The position numbers and the translations under genes were made by a program. This document shows, in pieces, positions 24,467 through 32,716 of a stretch of DNA of 64,000 bases. The first letter of the stretch is position 1; each line of letters starts with the position of its first letter. The stretch comes from Planctomycetota bacterium (GTDB lineage Bacteria; Planctomycetota; GCA-002687715): the NCBI GenBank assembly GCA_009691765.1, contig SIAO01000002.1, positions 218,415 to 282,414 of the forward strand, given 5' to 3'. The notes under the pieces are model-generated. The model searched no databases. It was not told where the DNA came from and saw only the letters and a list, made by a program, of their open reading frames with translations.

Positions 24467-25370
24467 AGAGGACTTCTTTCCACGCGGCCTGTGCGTCGCT
24501 CAGATCCATCTCGTCAGCTTCAGGGTTGTAGGGCACATTCTTGCCACTCAGCTTTTTGAGCGCCGCATGAACGGCACGCCGCACGCGCACAGATTCATCG
24601 CACAGCGCCCGCACCAGCGCCTTCAATGCATCTTGGTCGGCCACACCAAGCTCGGCCAAGGCTCCGGCCACAGCTTCGCGAGCGTCTTCATCGTGACAAT
24701 TCACAAGCCCAGCGAGTTTTGGTACCGCGGCCTTGATTCCGAACTTGCGCACGAGACGCACAGCCGGCGCAAGCGCCTTGGGGTCCAATGCTCCAAGGAT
24801 GCCAAGCACTTTGTCGCTCTGCGCTGCGCTGAGTTTCTTCTCTACCACCAACATGCCGGCAAGTTGCACGCTGCTGTCGATTTCATCGCGGACGAAAGCC
24901 AACACACTTTCAATGTCCACGATGGGCAAGGCGTCCATGACGGCTAACGCACGCATCCGCACTTCTGCGTCTTTGTCACGCAGTGCCGTGGCTGCGGCCG
25001 CGGCTCCGGCGGTTTCATCAATCGCGGCGATGGCCTCTAAAGCTGCCGCGCGCGCGACACCTTCAGCGTCGACGAGACCTTTCTGCAGCACGGATAGCAA
25101 CGGCTTGCCAGCAGCGCCGAGACTCTTGGCCTTGCTGTACAAATCGGCGCGATCGAAGGCGTCCTTGGTCCGTTCGATCGCTTTGGCGAGCTTGGCGGGC
25201 ACGCCCTCTTGGACCGAAGTCGCTACGGCTGCAATGGGTTCTGGATCTTTGGGCTTCTGCGGTACTGCGTCGCCTAAGTGTTTGACTGGAGCGTTATCGG
25301 CCGGAGCGGCGCTGTCGCCACACGACACAAGTGCCACAGAGAGGACTGAAAACAGCAGAAAGGCGCGCAT
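24456..25370 (-). CDS. HEAT-repeat lipoprotein
   Basis: A 304-residue predicted lipoprotein. The signal peptide (FLLFSVLSVALVSCG) has a lipobox Cys near residue 17, followed by a Pro/Ala linker and then about six HEAT-like helical pairs. These include ADLYSKAKSLGAAGKPLLSV, VARAAALEAIAAIDETAG, AEVRMRALAVMDALP and DAREAVAGALAELG, with a last pair at SVRVRRAVHAALKKLSG. HEAT arrays bind partner proteins; none can be named. ATG 25370 gives the compact signal peptide; an ATG six codons upstream is possible. It is the first gene of the fourteen-gene minus-strand run. Confidence 0.75.
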   Translation of the reverse strand: MRAFLLFSVLSVALVSCGDSAAPADNAPVKHLGDAVPQKPKDPEPIAAVATSVQEGVPAKLAKAIERTKDAFDRADLYSKAKSLGAAGKPLLSVLQKGLVDAEGVARAAALEAIAAIDETAGAAAAATALRDKDAEVRMRALAVMDALPIVDIESVLAFVRDEIDSSVQLAGMLVVEKKLSAAQSDKVLGILGALDPKALAPAVRLVRKFGIKAAVPKLAGLVNCHDEDAREAVAGALAELGVADQDALKALVRALCDESVRVRRAVHAALKKLSGKNVPYNPEADEMDLSDAQAAWKEVLFGK

Positions 25371-25667
25371 GGAGGAGCTTGGTTCCATGCGAGAGCATCC
25401 GCCCCGCAGGGGGGGGCGTCAATAGCGGCTATTCGGACCACGGAGGAACTCCGCCGCGGCTGTGCGGATTGCCAAAACTGTGATTGCGTCTGCTCGAACT
25501 GCCGTGGTAGGTTCAAGCCGCTGCAGTCCCCGTTGTGGTTCAGGAGTGCAGCGCCGTTCGAAACTGTGTGAACAAACCTGTCCGAGACTTACGTTCTCCC
25601 CGCACTTGTTTTTTCGTCTGTTGCGCGACGGAAACGTAGTTCCCCTATCACCCCAAGGAGTCCATCC
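25371..25667. other. 297-base divergent intergenic region
   Basis: This region separates the start of the minus-strand run from the first gene of the plus-strand secreted-protein array, so it should carry promoters for both. A G-run (seven G near 25410-25416) is present. Just before 25668 there is a good plus-strand ribosome-binding site (AAGGAG, 25655-25660). I see no gene or clear repeat. Confidence 0.5.
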
Positions 25668-27269
25668 ATGCGTGCAGCTAGATTTATTGCAATTGTAGCC
25701 CTGATGGCCACAGTCGCTTCAGCCCAAGTCATAACCCTTCAAACCACCCTCCAAGGTGGCAATGGTCAGAAGGGCAACATGTTCAATGTGAAAAATATCA
25801 GTGCTGGCACAGTCTCCGTCACCAGTTTCGACCAGAACTTCTTTGCGGCTGGCACCTCCGCCATGGAGATCTACACCAAGACTGGCAGCTTTGTCGGTTC
25901 TGAAGCTCTTGCAGCCAACTGGACCTTGGTGGGTTCAGCGGCTGGCGTCGTTAGTGGCGGCCCCGGCGTTGCAGTTCCTCTGCCCATCACCGTCGGCGTG
26001 GCGATCCCGTCAGGCGCAACGCAGGCGTTCTATGTGACCGTCACGAATGCAACAGCCACGAATGTTGCTTACACCAACGGCAATCTTGTCGTGCCGGCGA
26101 CTACCGCAGGCGCAGTGGCCTTCTCCGATGCGAACATCCAGTTCGTGTGCGGTGTTGGCATAAGCTATCCGTTCGGTACCACCTTCGGTGGTCCGACTCC
26201 CGGTGGCCTCGGCCGCTGCTGGAACGGCAAGATCAAGTACCAAGTTGGTGGTGTCGCATCTGAGTACCAAGTGAATCAAACGAACTGCGCTCTCAACTTC
26301 AATGGCGTGCTTGCAGCACCATTCAATCCAGCCAGCATCACTCTTTGCAACGGAAGCATCGTGACCGCCACGAGCGCCACGACGGCAGGCCTGCCTTATG
26401 ACATCGGCCTTTACTTAGGCGCGCAAATCCCTAGAAGCAGCGGCGCCATCGCTCTGCCAGATGGACAGCTCTTCCACCTTAGTTTCGCACAAACCATATG
26501 GTTGTTCGGCGGCAGCTTCGGTGCGTTCGTGCCTTCGCCAGGGACTTTCCAAGTTCCGTTCGCGGCATTCCCTACAACGCTGAGCGCACAGTCAGTGGCC
26601 ATTGACGGCGCCATGCCCCTCGGAATCGCCCTCAGCCAAGCATCAAGCGTCACAGGCATCGCGCCAGGCGCGGTCGCCCTCACTCTCGGCGACGACTCCA
26701 ACGTCTTGATCGACCTCGCCACAAGCCTCACTTGCCCACCCTCCAGCTTGCCTTTCTATGGCACGAGCTACACCCAAGTACAGGCACTCTCAAATGGTCG
26801 CCTGATGTTCGGTGGTTTCAACAACGGCTTCACGCCAACGGTCGCGCAGACCTTGCTCGACGCGCCGTCCTTCGGCGTGTGGACTGACCTCAACCCAGCC
26901 TTAGGCGGCACGGTGACAGCAACGAGCCTAAGTGGCACTGGACTCGCTGTGGCCTTCGCAGCAGTGCCCTACTTCGCCACCACCATCCCGAATAGCTTCA
27001 CGCTGTCCGTGGACATCAGTGGCGCCGTCCTCTTCGACGGGCTCACAGGCATTGCTGCTGGTGCAGGCAACGCTTGGTTCGGTGCCAGCCGCGGCAACAC
27101 TGGCGCTACCGATCCTGGCATCACAGCCTTCGCTCTCGGTGGACCCAACGCAGGCCCAGCGGGCACCGGCGCGCTGTACAACTTTGGCCTCCAGGGCGCG
27201 GCCACTGCTGGCATCAACCAACTGCTGCTGACGCCCAACGCTATCAACTACGACTGGACTGGTCTGTAA
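25668..27269 (+). CDS. Secreted modular array protein 1 (modules A, C', D2)
   Basis: A 533-residue exported protein of a family I cannot name. The signal peptide (MRAARFIAIVALMATVASA) is predicted to be cut before Gln20. Module A (about 20-200) carries LQTTLQGGNGQKG, IYTKTGSFVGSE and TTFGGPTPGGLGRCWNGK. A linker (YQVNQ) leads into a divergent middle part. The C-terminal module D2 contains VPYFATTIPNSFTLSVD, DGLTGIAAGAGNAWFG and GITAFALGGPNAGPAG. The protein ends in YDWTGL. Composition is rich in small, Thr and Gly residues, as in extracellular beta-sandwich proteins. AAGGAG lies 8 bases before ATG 25668. It shares a 137-base identical DNA tract with array gene 3. A terminator follows. Confidence 0.85.
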   Translation: MRAARFIAIVALMATVASAQVITLQTTLQGGNGQKGNMFNVKNISAGTVSVTSFDQNFFAAGTSAMEIYTKTGSFVGSEALAANWTLVGSAAGVVSGGPGVAVPLPITVGVAIPSGATQAFYVTVTNATATNVAYTNGNLVVPATTAGAVAFSDANIQFVCGVGISYPFGTTFGGPTPGGLGRCWNGKIKYQVGGVASEYQVNQTNCALNFNGVLAAPFNPASITLCNGSIVTATSATTAGLPYDIGLYLGAQIPRSSGAIALPDGQLFHLSFAQTIWLFGGSFGAFVPSPGTFQVPFAAFPTTLSAQSVAIDGAMPLGIALSQASSVTGIAPGAVALTLGDDSNVLIDLATSLTCPPSSLPFYGTSYTQVQALSNGRLMFGGFNNGFTPTVAQTLLDAPSFGVWTDLNPALGGTVTATSLSGTGLAVAFAAVPYFATTIPNSFTLSVDISGAVLFDGLTGIAAGAGNAWFGASRGNTGATDPGITAFALGGPNAGPAGTGALYNFGLQGAATAGINQLLLTPNAINYDWTGL

Positions 27270-27310
27270 TCTCGTCGCACTAAACCCCTTCCAATACAGA
27301 GGTTGAGGTG

Positions 27311-27353
27311 CCGACCTCGGGAGCAACAGCTCTCGGGGTCGGTTGCGTTTTTG
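27311..27353 (+). terminator. Intrinsic terminator after array gene 1
   Basis: The stem CCGACCTCGGGAGC pairs with GCTCTCGGGGTCGG around an AACA loop, allowing a mismatch or wobble. It is followed by TTGCG and a run of five T. It lies 41 bases after the stop of the gene ending at 27269. Confidence 0.8.
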
Positions 27354-27572
27354 TACTTCGCACGCGCTTGTTTCATCCTTGGGATTTATTTTCAGTTTCA
27401 CTGGATCCGGACACGTGCTTTGCGATAGAATCCGTTGCCTGAAGGTGCTTGTGTACCTAAGGCGTGTGTGTCCAAAGATTCTTGCCACGCTGTGTGAAGG
27501 CCATTCAGCGGTCTTGCTGCAAAGCTCGCTTCCTGATGGTGCTTTCGTCAGCTTTTTTCAAGGAACTCTCTC
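27354..27572. other. Leader region of array gene 2
   Basis: This is 219 bases of AT-richer DNA between the terminator and the next start. A ribosome-binding site (AAGGAA, just before 27573) is visible. No gene is supported; a promoter is expected but no clear -35/-10 pair was found. Confidence 0.45.
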
Positions 27573-29192
27573 ATGAAGTTTTTACGCAGTTCATTGATGG
27601 TTGCGTTGCTGTGCGTCACCGCCAGCGCGCAGATCTTGTCCCTCCAGACCACGCTGCAAGGCGGCAATGGTCAGAAGGGCGCCATGTTTAATGTGGTCAA
27701 CATCTCTGCCGGAAATTTGCTCATCACCAGCTTGGAACAGCGATTCTTTAGTGCCGGCACGGCGACGATGGCGATCTACACCAAGACCGGCAGCTACGTT
27801 GGGTCTGAACTCCTCGCGGCCGCAGGCAACTGGACGCTGTTGGGAACGGTTGCGGGTGTCGTGCATACCGCGACCGCAACGACGACGTTAATTCCGATTG
27901 TCGTTAACACCGTCATCGCCGCAGGCGCAACACGGGCCTTCTATGTGACGGCCACCACCGCAACGGCCAGCAACATCGCCTACACCAATGGTAACTTGAT
28001 CGTGCCGCCCGCTTTGGCAGGACAAGTGCATGTCGCCGACGCGAATCTGCAAATGATCAGTGGCGTAGGCAAGAGCTACCCCTTCGGCTCGACCTTCGGT
28101 GGACCCACCCCCGGCGGCACCGGCCGTTGCTGGAACGGCAAGATCAACTACGTCCTTGGCACCGTTCCTCCTGCACCCAACTACCAAGTGAATCAAGCGG
28201 GCGCATACATGGACTTTGACTTTGTGCTGGCTTCTGCAGGTGCACCCGCCGTTCTCAACAAGTGCGGCGGCGGCATCGTGAATGCGTGCGCGGACTCTTT
28301 TGGAAACCCCGCTGACATCTACATGAATGCAGTGCCGCTCGTGTCCTCCAATGCAGGCGGTACGGTTCTGAACAACGCCAATGTGGTCAATCTCGACATC
28401 GCTGCGGGCTTCTTCCCGCTCTTCGGCGGCTTTGGCCCACTGGGACTAGCATCGGGCACCTGCCCAATCTTCTTCGCGGCACCTATCGGCACGATCTCGG
28501 CGCAAATGATCGTGATCGACTTGACCGTGCCCGGCTTTATCAGCCTGTCACAGGCCTGCCAGCTCAACGGCATCGCTCAAGCACCTGTGACGCTGCCTAA
28601 TGCTGACGACGGTCTTTACATCCTCAATCTCAGTGCTCCACCGTTCTGCCGCGGACCGCTCAGCTACTACGGCACCAGCTACACACAGCTCGTGGTGAGC
28701 ACCAACGGTTTGATGTTCCCAGGAGCCGCGGGCAATGCCGGTTACATCCCTAGCTTCGCCAACGCCATCATCTACCCAGGCCTCTTCGGCGTGTGGGCTG
28801 ACTGGCAGTCCAATATGGGAACCGGCACGATCGTCGCGAACGGCGCTGGCGCGTTTAACGGAGTTGACGTTGCGTTCACCAATATCCCCTACTTCGGCAC
28901 CACAATAACCAGCAGCTTCACTATAGGTCTTGATGCGTTAGGTCCTCGCCTTGAAGGCCTCTCGGGCTTGGGCGTCCATACCGCGGATGTCATGCTCGCC
29001 GTGAGCCGTGGCGGTGGTTTGGCCACGAATGCAGGTCCCACGGCATTCAGTCTTGGTGCCACCGGCACCACGGCTGCCAACACCGACATGCTTTACGCCA
29101 TCGGCGCCGGCGCTCCGACCCTCGCGGGCGGTGCCAACGACCTCTGGTTCACCTTCAACGGCACCGGCGGTGTGGATTGGGCTGGTCTGTGA
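27573..29192 (+). CDS. Secreted modular array protein 2 (modules A, C, D1)
   Basis: A 539-residue exported protein. The signal peptide (MKFLRSSLMVALLCVTASA) is predicted to be cut before Gln20. Module A matches array proteins 1 and 3 (LQTTLQGGNGQKGAMFNVVN, IYTKTGSYVGSE, STFGGPTPGGTGRCWNGK). The linker NYQVNQAGAYMDFDF leads to middle module C (VNACADSFGNPADIYMN, VVNLDIAAGFFPLFGGF, GTISAQMIVIDL, GFISLSQACQLNGI). Module D1 holds SYYGTSYTQLVVSTNGLMFP, GLFGVWADWQSNMGTG, FTNIPYFGTTI and LAVSRGGGLATNAGPTAFSL. The end is GGVDWAGL. Module C is closest to array protein 5 and the N- and C-terminal modules to array protein 3, as expected for mosaic evolution. Confidence 0.85.
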   Translation: MKFLRSSLMVALLCVTASAQILSLQTTLQGGNGQKGAMFNVVNISAGNLLITSLEQRFFSAGTATMAIYTKTGSYVGSELLAAAGNWTLLGTVAGVVHTATATTTLIPIVVNTVIAAGATRAFYVTATTATASNIAYTNGNLIVPPALAGQVHVADANLQMISGVGKSYPFGSTFGGPTPGGTGRCWNGKINYVLGTVPPAPNYQVNQAGAYMDFDFVLASAGAPAVLNKCGGGIVNACADSFGNPADIYMNAVPLVSSNAGGTVLNNANVVNLDIAAGFFPLFGGFGPLGLASGTCPIFFAAPIGTISAQMIVIDLTVPGFISLSQACQLNGIAQAPVTLPNADDGLYILNLSAPPFCRGPLSYYGTSYTQLVVSTNGLMFPGAAGNAGYIPSFANAIIYPGLFGVWADWQSNMGTGTIVANGAGAFNGVDVAFTNIPYFGTTITSSFTIGLDALGPRLEGLSGLGVHTADVMLAVSRGGGLATNAGPTAFSLGATGTTAANTDMLYAIGAGAPTLAGGANDLWFTFNGTGGVDWAGL

Positions 29193-29272
29193 TCTAACGA
29201 GCCCAAAGCGCTCATGATCTGAGCGCCAAGAGTGGCCCGCGCAGCAACGCTGCGCGGGCTGCTTTCGTTTTG
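29190..29272 (+). repeat. 3'-UTR cassette, copy 1 (two hairpins)
   Basis: This block of about 80 bases follows the stop of array gene 2 and recurs after array genes 3 (31157-31239) and 5 (34355-34437) with only a few changes. It contains a small hairpin (GCGCTC/GAGCGC, 29208-29226) and then the terminator hairpin described separately. Array genes 1 and 4 end in different terminators. Confidence 0.85.
29235..29272 (+). terminator. Intrinsic terminator after array gene 2
   Basis: A perfect 11-pair stem (GCCCGCGCAGC) around an AAC loop is followed by a T-rich tract (TGCTTTCGTTTT). Confidence 0.85.
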
Positions 29273-29539
29273 ATTGTCACTCGCAAAGAAGCCGGCCAAC
29301 ATGTCCGCAATCAAACAGGCGTGCACACGGAGTTTTTTGCAGGGGAAAACTTCTCAAGTCTGCTGGACACGCGGGGGTGCCTCTGCGGTATGTTGAACGT
29401 ACCGAAGGGGGAAATCCCCATCGGCATGTGTCCGCTGAAACTGTCCCCCTTGAAGCTTGCTTGGTGTTGAGCGCCGACCGCATGTTGCGGTGAAGGCTTA
29501 TCACGAGCATCTACCCCGCCATCCATGGAGCGAATCACA
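29273..29539. other. Leader region of array gene 3
   Basis: This stretch of 267 bases has no supported gene. A short ATG-initiated frame exists but has no conserved features. The last bases contain GGAG (29527-29530), positioned 9 bases before the preferred start at 29540. Confidence 0.4.
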
Positions 29540-31159
29540 ATGATGTTTACGAAAACTCTAGGCTTGGTTGCGCTGCTGAGCGTTGCCGTAGCCGCACAAA
29601 ACGTCACTCTTCAGACCACGCTGTTAGGCGGCAATGGTCAGAAGGGCGCCATGTTTAATGTGGTCAACATCTCTGCCGGCGGCATCACGGTCGCGTCCTT
29701 CGATCAGAATTTCTTGAATCCTGGCACATCCAGCATGGAGATCTACACCAAGACGGGCAGCTACGTGGGCTCTGAAGCCATCGCAGCCAACTGGTCCTTG
29801 GTGGGTTCAGCATCAGGCCTCGTGCACGGTGGCCAAGGCGTTGCAGTTCCTCTGCCCATCGCCGTCAATACATCCATCCCTGCTGGCGCAACGCAGGCGT
29901 TCTATGTGACCGTCACGAATGCAACAGCCACGAATGTTGCTTACACCAACGGCAATCTTGTCGTGCCGGCGACTACCGCAGGCGCAGTGGCCTTCTCCGA
30001 TGCGAACATCCAGTTCGTGTGTGGCGTAGGAAAAGTCTATCCATTCGCAGGCACCTTCGGTGGTCCGACTCCCGGTGGCTTCGGCCGCTGCTGGAATGGC
30101 AAGATCAACTACTTCATCGGCGGAATCGCCCCTGCACCGGCCTGGCAGGTCAACGGACCTGCCGCGTACTTGGATTTCGACTTCTTGATAGCCACGCCTA
30201 CGACTGGCGCGGTTGTGACCAAGTGCATCGGCGCTCCCGTCAACGCTTGCGCTAACAGCTTCGGCGCGCCAGCCGACATTGCCCTCAATACGCTTCCAAT
30301 CGTCTCATCCACAGCAGGTGGCATTGCCCTCACGAATGCACACGTTGTCAACTTGGACCTAACTGGTAACTTCCTCTTCCTCATAAATGCATTCATTCCA
30401 CTGGGAGCAGCATCGGGCACCTGCCCAATCTTCTTCAACGCGTTCCCCGGCACCATCTCGGCTCAAGTTGTGGTCCTTGACCCAACCTCGCCCATCAACA
30501 TTAGCCTTTCGCAAGCAAGCCAAGCCACTGGCGCTCCCTCCAGCACGCTGACGATTCTAAACGCAGATGACGCTATGTACCTCGTGAATCTCACTGCAAG
30601 CCCGCTATGCAATGCCACCGGTCTGAATTACTACGGGACGACCTACACGACCATGGTGGTGAGCACCAACGGCATCGTGTTCCCGGGCGTTGCAGGAACC
30701 AACGACTGGGTTCCTACCATCGCCACCGCCATCAGCTATCCGGGGCTCTTCGGTGTGTGGAGTGACTGGCAGTCCGACGTTGGCACGGGCAGCATCGTGG
30801 TCAGCAACAACATCATGTTCGGTGGCGTCGACATCGACTACACAAACATCCCCTACTGGGGTACGGCCACGACCAGCACGTTCCGCGTGGCGCTGGACAC
30901 CGTCGGCCCTCGCTTGGAGAGCCTGAGCACTTTGGGCACCGATCCTGTGACGCCCACCATGCTTGTCATGAGCCGCGGCGGTGGTCTTGCCACCAATGCT
31001 GGCGCAACGGCGTTCAGTCTCGGCGGCTCTGGCACCACGGCTGCCAACACCGACATGCTTTACGCCATCGGCACCGGCACTCCGACCCTCGCGGGCGGTG
31101 CCAACGACCTCTGGTTCACCTTCAACGGCACCGGCGGTGTGGATTGGGCTGGTTTCTGA
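29540..31159 (+). CDS. Secreted modular array protein 3 (modules A, C, D1)
   Basis: A 539-residue exported protein. ATG 29540 is preferred over 29525: it is preceded by GGAG at good spacing and gives a clean signal peptide (MMFTKTLGLVALLSVAVAA) with predicted cleavage before Gln. Modules are A (LQTTLLGGNGQKGAMFNVVN, TFGGPTPGGFGRCWNGK), C (VNACANSFGAPADIALN, GTISAQVVVLDPT) and D1 (YYGTTYTTMVVSTNGIVFPG, GLFGVWSDWQSDVGTG, VMSRGGGLATNAGATAFSLG). The end is GGVDWAGF. Bases 29885-30021 are identical to 26013-26149 of array gene 1. The last roughly 110 coding bases nearly match array gene 2. These blocks suggest gene conversion from two different neighbours. Confidence 0.85.
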   Translation: MMFTKTLGLVALLSVAVAAQNVTLQTTLLGGNGQKGAMFNVVNISAGGITVASFDQNFLNPGTSSMEIYTKTGSYVGSEAIAANWSLVGSASGLVHGGQGVAVPLPIAVNTSIPAGATQAFYVTVTNATATNVAYTNGNLVVPATTAGAVAFSDANIQFVCGVGKVYPFAGTFGGPTPGGFGRCWNGKINYFIGGIAPAPAWQVNGPAAYLDFDFLIATPTTGAVVTKCIGAPVNACANSFGAPADIALNTLPIVSSTAGGIALTNAHVVNLDLTGNFLFLINAFIPLGAASGTCPIFFNAFPGTISAQVVVLDPTSPINISLSQASQATGAPSSTLTILNADDAMYLVNLTASPLCNATGLNYYGTTYTTMVVSTNGIVFPGVAGTNDWVPTIATAISYPGLFGVWSDWQSDVGTGSIVVSNNIMFGGVDIDYTNIPYWGTATTSTFRVALDTVGPRLESLSTLGTDPVTPTMLVMSRGGGLATNAGATAFSLGGSGTTAANTDMLYAIGTGTPTLAGGANDLWFTFNGTGGVDWAGF

Positions 31160-31239
31160 TCTGACGAGCCCAAAGCGCTCATGATATGACCGCCAAGAGT
31201 GGCCCGTGCAGCATTGCTGCGCGGGCCGTTCGCGTTTTG
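31157..31239 (+). repeat. 3'-UTR cassette, copy 2
   Basis: Second copy of the block found after array genes 2 and 5. Its first small hairpin is damaged (GCGCTC faces ACCGC). The terminator stem is kept, with a compensating G-U pair. Confidence 0.85.
31201..31239 (+). terminator. Intrinsic terminator after array gene 3
   Basis: A 12-pair stem (GGCCCGTGCAGC) encloses an ATT loop and is followed by GTTCGCGTTTT. Confidence 0.8.
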
Positions 31240-31364
31240 AGGTGACTTCGTATTGCACTTGCACTCTGCAGGGTGCATATCATTTGCACGCACGCTGAAG
31301 TATCGGGCGAGCCGTTACATCACTGTGAAGTGTTCAACGAGTGGCCAAAGCAAGAAAACCATCC

Positions 31365-32420
31365 ATGAAAAAACTCATTGCCTTCCTCGTTGTCGTCATG
31401 CTGCTCAGCGGCGTCGCGACTGCACAGACAGTGACCATCGGCACCGGCGTAGTGCAAAACACCGACACCACCTACCCAGCGCCATGCGGCAACTGATATG
31501 GCGGTGCGCGCCACCAGTTCATTCTCACGGCTGCAGAGCTGTCGGCAGCTGGCGCAAGCGCTGGCAACATTTCCTCCCTCGCTTTTGACATCGTCACTGT
31601 CAATGGTGATCCGTTGCAGGGATTCACATTGGCTATGGGGCACACCGCTGTCGTGCCTAGTGCTGCAACCTTTGCGTGGCAAACCGGCCTCACGACAGTC
31701 TACGGTCCTGTGCTCCAGACCGGCGTCGTCGGCTGGAACACGCACACCTTCACCACTCCGTTCGCATGGGACGGTGTGCAGAATGTGGTGATCGAGAGCT
31801 GCTTCAACAACCTGAGCTGGACGCTCAACGGCATCTTCAACCAGTCGACCTCTGTGGGTCTGGTGACCACCAAGCTATACAGCAATGACTTTTATCCGGC
31901 AGTGTGCACCGAACTTGCAGACGCCCCCGTCGACAACCGCCCCAACATGCGCCTGGCTTTCGCCGCTCCGGCCGCTCCGGCCGCTCCGAATTGGCAAGTG
32001 AATCAGCCGAACGCCACCATGGACTTCGATTTCATTCTTGCGACCCCAGTGACGCCCGCCATCGGCAGTCAGTGCGTCGGCGGCTTGGGCCTCGCGATCG
32101 CATGGGCGAATGTGCCATATTTCGGAACCGCGATTACAAACAGTTTCATCCTGTCTCTCGACGCTAGTGGCACCGCGCTTTGTGACGGACTCACCGGTAT
32201 TGCTGTTGGTGCTGGCAGCGCTTGGTTCGGTACCAGCGCCGGCAACCTCGGCGCTACCGATCCGGGAATCACGACATTCACTATAGGCGGGCCCAACGCC
32301 GGCCCCGCTGGCATGGGCATGCTCTACAACTTCGGCACCGCCGGAACAGCCACCGCAGGCATCAACCAACTGATGCTCTTGCCCAACTTGCTCGGCAATT
32401 ACGACTGGGCCGCGTTCTGA
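31365..32420 (+). pseudogene. Secreted modular array protein 4, chimeric pseudogene (modules B, D2)
   Basis: The frame starts with an intact signal peptide (MKKLIAFLVVVMLLSGVATA) and runs into TGA at 31494-31496, within a stretch that reads NYWGGARHQF in array protein 5. A G-to-A change in a Trp codon would explain the stop. The same frame then continues to 32420 through module B (FILTAAELSAAGASAGNISS, MGHTAVVPSAATFAWQTGL, FAWDGVQNVVIESCFNNL) and the linker NWQVNQPNATMDFDF. After SQCVGG it jumps directly to a D2 module like that of array protein 1 (NVPYFGTAITNSFILSLD, DGLTGIAVGAGSAWFG, ITTFTIGGPNAGPAG) and ends in YDWAAF. About 200 codons of the middle and D1 region are missing, so the gene is a recombinant of a gene-5-like 5' half and a gene-1-like 3' end. 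Confidence 0.85.
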
Positions 32421-32449
32421 TTCCCTAAACTGTGTACAGGCCGCCACCT

Positions 32450-32492
32450 ATGCAGTTTGAGCAGCCCGTGCGGAGCAATCCGTACGGGCTGC
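32450..32492 (+). terminator. Putative terminator after array gene 4
   Basis: The stem GCAGCCCGT...ACGGGCTGC is interrupted by a GCGGAGCAATCCGT apical part that can itself pair. It is followed by TTCGATTCT. Confidence 0.65.
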
Positions 32493-32559
32493 TTCGATTC
32501 TAAAGTTGCGCAACTTCGTGAGAAATCATCCTCTGAAGTGCAAAAAGTCCTAAGATTTT

Positions 32560-32589
32560 TTGGCATCGGAACTCTCTGTGTCATAAGAT
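32560..32589 (+). promoter_or_regulatory. Candidate sigma-70-type promoter for array gene 5
   Basis: TTGGCA (32560-32565) and TAAGAT (32584-32589) are separated by 18 bases in an AT-rich stretch about 130 bases before the start. The match to consensus is partial, so this is a weak call. Confidence 0.3.
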
Positions 32590-32716
32590 TTCGGTGCACG
32601 TCCGAGTGTCGTTCGTGCCGTTGCTTTAGGTGCACAACATTCAGGAAGTTTCAGAATAGGTGCAAGTTACCGCAGCGAGTTAAATGTCTGTCAACCCCGT
32701 ATCAGGAGTCCTATAC

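Noticed and set aside
29525-29539. Upstream ATG 29525 as the start of array gene 3
   Set aside because: It would place five extra residues with an acidic one before the signal peptide, and the GGAG at 29527-29530 is better placed as ribosome-binding site for ATG 29540.
2224-31496. UGA read as tryptophan, because two interrupted genes have TGA where Trp is plausible
   Set aside because: Many intact genes in the window end in TGA, often inside ATGA or TGATG overlaps with the next start, so TGA is a normal stop here. The Fic gene also has a TAA and a frameshift.
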